DNA of 64,000 bases, taken from the NCBI RefSeq assembly GCF_024206475.1, contig NZ_JAMBPR010000032.1, positions 1 through 64,000 on the forward strand. The letters run 5' to 3'. Position numbers and translations under genes: made by a program. Under the pieces are notes generated by a model. It did not search any database. It was not told where the DNA came from and saw nothing but the letters and a program-made list of their open reading frames with translations. Origin of the DNA: Paraburkholderia sp. CNPSo 3274. GTDB taxonomy: Bacteria; Pseudomonadota; Gammaproteobacteria; Burkholderiales; Burkholderiaceae. Numbering within the stretch: the first letter of the stretch is position 1; every line of letters begins with the position of its first letter. Of the stretch, positions 61,348-64,000 are shown piece after piece.

Positions 61348-61382
61348 CCTGGTGGCATGCGGCGAGGGGCCGCACGCATGTC

Positions 61383-62444
61383 TTACGCCGCGCTTTCGAG
61401 CGGCGGGTAGTCCGTGTAGCCCGTTTCGCCGCGCGCGTAATACGTCGACGGATTCGGCGCGTTGAGCGGCGCGTTCAATTCGAAACGGCGCGGCAGATCG
61501 GGGTTCGCGATGAAGAGCTGACCCCACGCGACCGCGTCGGCTTCGCCTGCCGCGAGCACGTCCTGTGCCGATTCCAGCGAGAACTTTTCGTTCGCGATGA
61601 ACGGACCGCCGAAATCGGCTTTCAGCTGCGGCCCGAGGCGGTTGTCGCCAAGCGATTCGCGCGCGAAGAGGAAGGCGATTTTGCGCTTGCCGAGCTCGCG
61701 CGCCACATACCCGAACGTTGCTGCCGGATTCGAATCGCCCATCGTGTGAGCGTCGCCGCGCGGTGCGATATGCATGCCCACGCGATTCGCGCCCCACACA
61801 TCGATACACGCGTCGGTGACTTCGAGCAACAGGCGCGCGCGATTCTCGATCGAACCGCCATAGGCGTCCGTGCGTTGGTTGGTGCTGTCCTGCAGGAACT
61901 GGTCGAGCAGATAGCCGTTCGCGCCGTGGATTTCCACGCCGTCGAAACCGGCCGCCTTCGCGTTGATTGCGCCCTGGCGGAACGCGGCGATCACGCCGGC
62001 GATCTCTTCGGTTTCGAGCGCGCGCGGCGTGACGAAGCCGCGTTGCGGACGCACGAGGCTCACATTGCCTTGCGGCGCAATGGCGCTGGGCGCCACCGGC
62101 AGGTCGCCGTTCAGGAACACGGGGTCGGACACACGGCCCACGTGCCACAGTTGCATGAAAATGCGGCCGCCCGCGGCATGCACGGCTGCGGTCACGGTCT
62201 TCCAGCCTTCCACCTGTTCTTGCGACCAGATGCCCGGCGTTTCGGCATAGCCGACGCCTTGCGGCGTCACCGAGGTCGCCTCGCTGATGATGAGGCCGGC
62301 CGTTGCGCGCTCGGCGTAGTACTTCGCCATGAGTTCGTTGGGCACGCGCACTTCACCCGCGCGTTGACGCGTGAGCGGAGCCATGATGATGCGGTTCGGC
62401 AGCGTGAGGTCGCCGATCTGGATGGGGTCGAAAAGCGTTGCCAT
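61383..62444 (-). CDS. nemA: Old Yellow Enzyme family alkene reductase (N-ethylmaleimide reductase type)
   Basis: A 353-residue FMN-dependent NADPH ene-reductase. It opens FDPIQIGDLTLPNRIIMAPL, with FDGVEIHGANGYLLDQFLQD and STNQRTDAYGGSIENRARLL in the barrel and RPQRGFVTPRALETEEIAGV before it, all OYE signatures. The active-site His/Asn pair falls in HGAN. It reduces activated alkenes, maleimides and nitro-esters, and often protects against reactive electrophiles. An ArsR-type regulator gene lies 100 bp upstream on the same strand. Confidence 0.92.
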   Translation of the reverse strand: MATLFDPIQIGDLTLPNRIIMAPLTRQRAGEVRVPNELMAKYYAERATAGLIISEATSVTPQGVGYAETPGIWSQEQVEGWKTVTAAVHAAGGRIFMQLWHVGRVSDPVFLNGDLPVAPSAIAPQGNVSLVRPQRGFVTPRALETEEIAGVIAAFRQGAINAKAAGFDGVEIHGANGYLLDQFLQDSTNQRTDAYGGSIENRARLLLEVTDACIDVWGANRVGMHIAPRGDAHTMGDSNPAATFGYVARELGKRKIAFLFARESLGDNRLGPQLKADFGGPFIANEKFSLESAQDVLAAGEADAVAWGQLFIANPDLPRRFELNAPLNAPNPSTYYARGETGYTDYPPLESAA

Positions 62445-62544
62445 GTAGGGTCACCTTGTCTGCGGGCACGGCCCGCGGGCTGAAAAGCGATACGGGAATC
62501 GAAACAGACGATGCGCACTCAGCGGATGTTTCGTTGCTGAGGCA

Positions 62545-62868
62545 TCACAACTGCGCGTTCATATGGGCGATAAACGCCTCGATGACCGGCTCGTTGCGAT
62601 TGAAAAACACCCACTGCCCCACGCGTTTGGACGTGACGAGTCCGGCCTTCTGCAACACGGCCAGATGCGCGGACACCGTGGATTGCGAAAGCTCGCAATG
62701 CGCGTCGATCTTGCCCGCGCAAACGCCGTTTTCGAGCGGCAGCGCCTGGTCGCCGAAGTGCACCTGCGGCTCGCGCAGGCACGCAAGAATCTCGCGGCGC
62801 ACGGGATTGGAGAGCGCCTTGCAGATCGCGTCGACGTCTAGCGCTGGGGTAGTAGGGGGTTTCTTCAT
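62545..62868 (-). CDS. ArsR-family transcriptional regulator
   Basis: A 107-residue winged-helix repressor: ALSNPVRREILACL at the N-terminus, the recognition helix ELSQSTVSAHLAVLQKAGLV, and the wing TSKRVGQWVFFNRNEPVIEA. Four cysteines (C16, C30, C50, C58) are spread through the N-terminal half and do not form the classic CVC arsenic site. Placed just upstream of an ene-reductase, it may sense electrophiles through cysteine, as NemR (a TetR protein) does in E. coli; that is inference. An ATATCG/CGATAT palindrome sits 30 bp upstream. Confidence 0.88.
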   Translation of the reverse strand: MKKPPTTPALDVDAICKALSNPVRREILACLREPQVHFGDQALPLENGVCAGKIDAHCELSQSTVSAHLAVLQKAGLVTSKRVGQWVFFNRNEPVIEAFIAHMNAQL

Positions 62869-62897
62869 CGCGGCTGCATCGTAACTGTCCGAATCAT

Positions 62898-62917
62898 ATA
62901 TCGGAATTATACGATAT
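62898..62917. promoter_or_regulatory. Palindromic operator candidate for the ArsR regulator
   Basis: ATATCG (62898-62903) and CGATAT (62912-62917) are perfect inverted arms around an 8-bp AT-rich spacer. They are 30 bp upstream of the ArsR gene and within its expected promoter. ArsR proteins usually bind such imperfect AT-rich palindromes. Confidence 0.55.
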
Positions 62918-63159
62918 GGGCGATGACACTCATTTCAATAGGGTTGTCGGCACACATCTCCTTTTCCCTCCCCGCTTTTGCATAGTTACACCCTATGCAG
63001 ATCATCGGGAAACAATGCTTGGCAGTCGAAATTTGGCGTCAGTTAATTCGCTCAATGTTTTGAGTGGGGCGGTTGATTCGCCCTGGCCCTACACCTGCTT
63101 TGCACCTTCGCCACGTGTGTCGTTTTCAAAATCACGCCGGCGAGAAAATGGAGACTGTT

Positions 63160-64000
63160 ATGGCAGACAACCGCAACGCGGTTCCCCTGATCGAGAAGCA
63201 CACGATCGGTTACGTGCCTGAGAACGAGCGCCACGGCAACGTCCGCGATCTCTTCACGCTTTGGTTCGGCGGCAACATCGCGCCGCTGCCGATTGTGACC
63301 GGCGCGCTCGGCGTGCAGATCTATCACCTCAATCTCATGTGGGGCATTATCGCGATCATCGTCGGCCAGGCGGTGGGCGGCATTCTCATGGCGCTGCATT
63401 CCGCACAAGGCCCGCAAATGGGCATTCCGCAAATGATCCAGAGCCGCGCGCAGTTTGGCTCACGGGGCGCGCTGCTCGTCACGGTCATCGCCGGCATCAT
63501 GTATGTCGGTTTCTTCGCGTCGAATATCGTGCTGGCAGGCAAGTCGCTGCACGGCGTCGAATCGTCGATTCCGGTGCCCGCCGGCATCGTGATCGGCGCG
63601 TTGGGTTCGGGGCTGATCGGCATCATCGGATATCGCTTCATACACGTGCTGAACCGCATTGGCACATGGGTGCTCGGCATCGGGATCGCCGTGGGTTTCG
63701 GCTATATCGTCACGCACGTGCAATCGACGGACTTCCTCACGCGCGGTGGCTTCAACTTAGCCGGCTGGCTCGCGACGGTGTCGCTCTCGGCGCTGTGGCA
63801 GATCGCGTTCGCGCCTTACGTCTCCGACTATTCGCGCTACCTTCCGAAGAATGCGGGCGTCGCCTCGACCTTCTGGGCGACGTACCTGGGTTGCGTGCTC
63901 GGTTCGACGCTTGCGTTCGTGTTCGGCGCGGTGGCCGTACTCGCGGTTCCGGCCGGCGCCGACACGATGGACGCCGTCAAGGCATCGACCGGTGCTATCG
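63160..64000 (+). CDS. NCS1 family cytosine/purine-type permease, partial (runs off the window)
   Basis: The first 280 codons of a nucleobase:cation symporter-1 protein. It reads ADNRNAVPLIEKHTIGYVPE, then VRDLFTLWFGGNIAPLPIVT and later SAQGPQMGIPQMIQSRAQFG and FAPYVSDYSRYLP, all family signatures. About seven helices lie inside the window. The chosen ATG at 63160 has GGAG 6 nt upstream; the in-frame ATG at 63148 overlaps that site. The substrate could be cytosine, a purine, allantoin or a vitamin precursor. The 291-bp gap before it contains the ArsR-side operator. Confidence 0.9.
   Translation, partial: MADNRNAVPLIEKHTIGYVPENERHGNVRDLFTLWFGGNIAPLPIVTGALGVQIYHLNLMWGIIAIIVGQAVGGILMALHSAQGPQMGIPQMIQSRAQFGSRGALLVTVIAGIMYVGFFASNIVLAGKSLHGVESSIPVPAGIVIGALGSGLIGIIGYRFIHVLNRIGTWVLGIGIAVGFGYIVTHVQSTDFLTRGGFNLAGWLATVSLSALWQIAFAPYVSDYSRYLPKNAGVASTFWATYLGCVLGSTLAFVFGAVAVLAVPAGADTMDAVKASTGAI

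Overview
The window is a GC-rich chromosomal segment with the gene content of a Burkholderiales bacterium, most likely Paraburkholderia, Caballeronia or Burkholderia. The signs are a DUF4148 and a DUF3562 protein, OmpC-type porin, fused-AB Mrp antiporter, lut lactate system and many small secreted proteins. This placement is inferred from protein families, not from a marker gene. I see no rRNA, tRNA, CRISPR array, prophage or intact insertion sequence. The one mobile-element trace is a lone IS630-like helix-turn-helix gene beside an AT-rich gap (about 24.4-25.7 kb).

Layout. 0-7.3 kb: a beta-oxidation operon of PimF/PimC/PimD type plus a CaiB-type CoA-transferase, running into etfB and read leftward from a divergent LysR gene. 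7.4-13.4 kb: a six-gene Mrp/Pha cation/proton antiporter operon. 13.6-19.5 kb: L-lactate permease and the lutA-lutC-lutB lactate oxidation complex, with a divergent FadR-type regulator. 19.5-24.4 kb: a VOC protein, polyphosphate kinase 2 convergent with a Pit phosphate transporter, and a membrane diguanylate cyclase. 25.7-37.6 kb: mostly single genes, including two small conserved proteins, fliD behind a sigma-28 promoter, yigZ, an acyl-CoA synthetase with a divergent Crp/Fnr regulator, an extra FtsI-type transpeptidase and a chemoreceptor. 38.0-42.0 kb: a compact three-gene 2-aminoethylphosphonate biosynthesis operon whose first gene fuses PEP mutase to a nucleotidyltransferase. 42.1-46.8 kb: N-formylglutamate amidohydrolase, IclR regulator and YfcC-type transporter, divergent from a porin. 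46.8-48.0 kb: a PepSY membrane protein with a possible Fur box. 48.5-53.3 kb: a Tat-exported three-subunit molybdenum aldehyde oxidoreductase with a MocA-type cofactor enzyme. 53.6-64 kb: a cyclic-nucleotide-domain/thioredoxin-reductase-like fusion, a LysR/MDR pair, an aspartate carbamoyltransferase with an N-terminal HTH extension, a dapA paralogue, an ArsR/Old Yellow Enzyme pair, and the start of an NCS1 permease.

The most notable non-coding signals are as follows. An exact 16-bp operator copy lies both upstream of and inside the lactate regulator gene. Two matching TGTTTTA-N5-TAAAACA palindromes sit between the divergent amidohydrolase operon and porin. A hairpin-dense 0.6-kb gap carries three leftward terminators. 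The best candidate for a little-described system is the phosphonate operon, which makes and may nucleotide-activate aminoethylphosphonate but has no acceptor or transferase gene beside it. Gene starts were often moved inward from the longest reading frame, using ribosome-binding sites and family N-termini.
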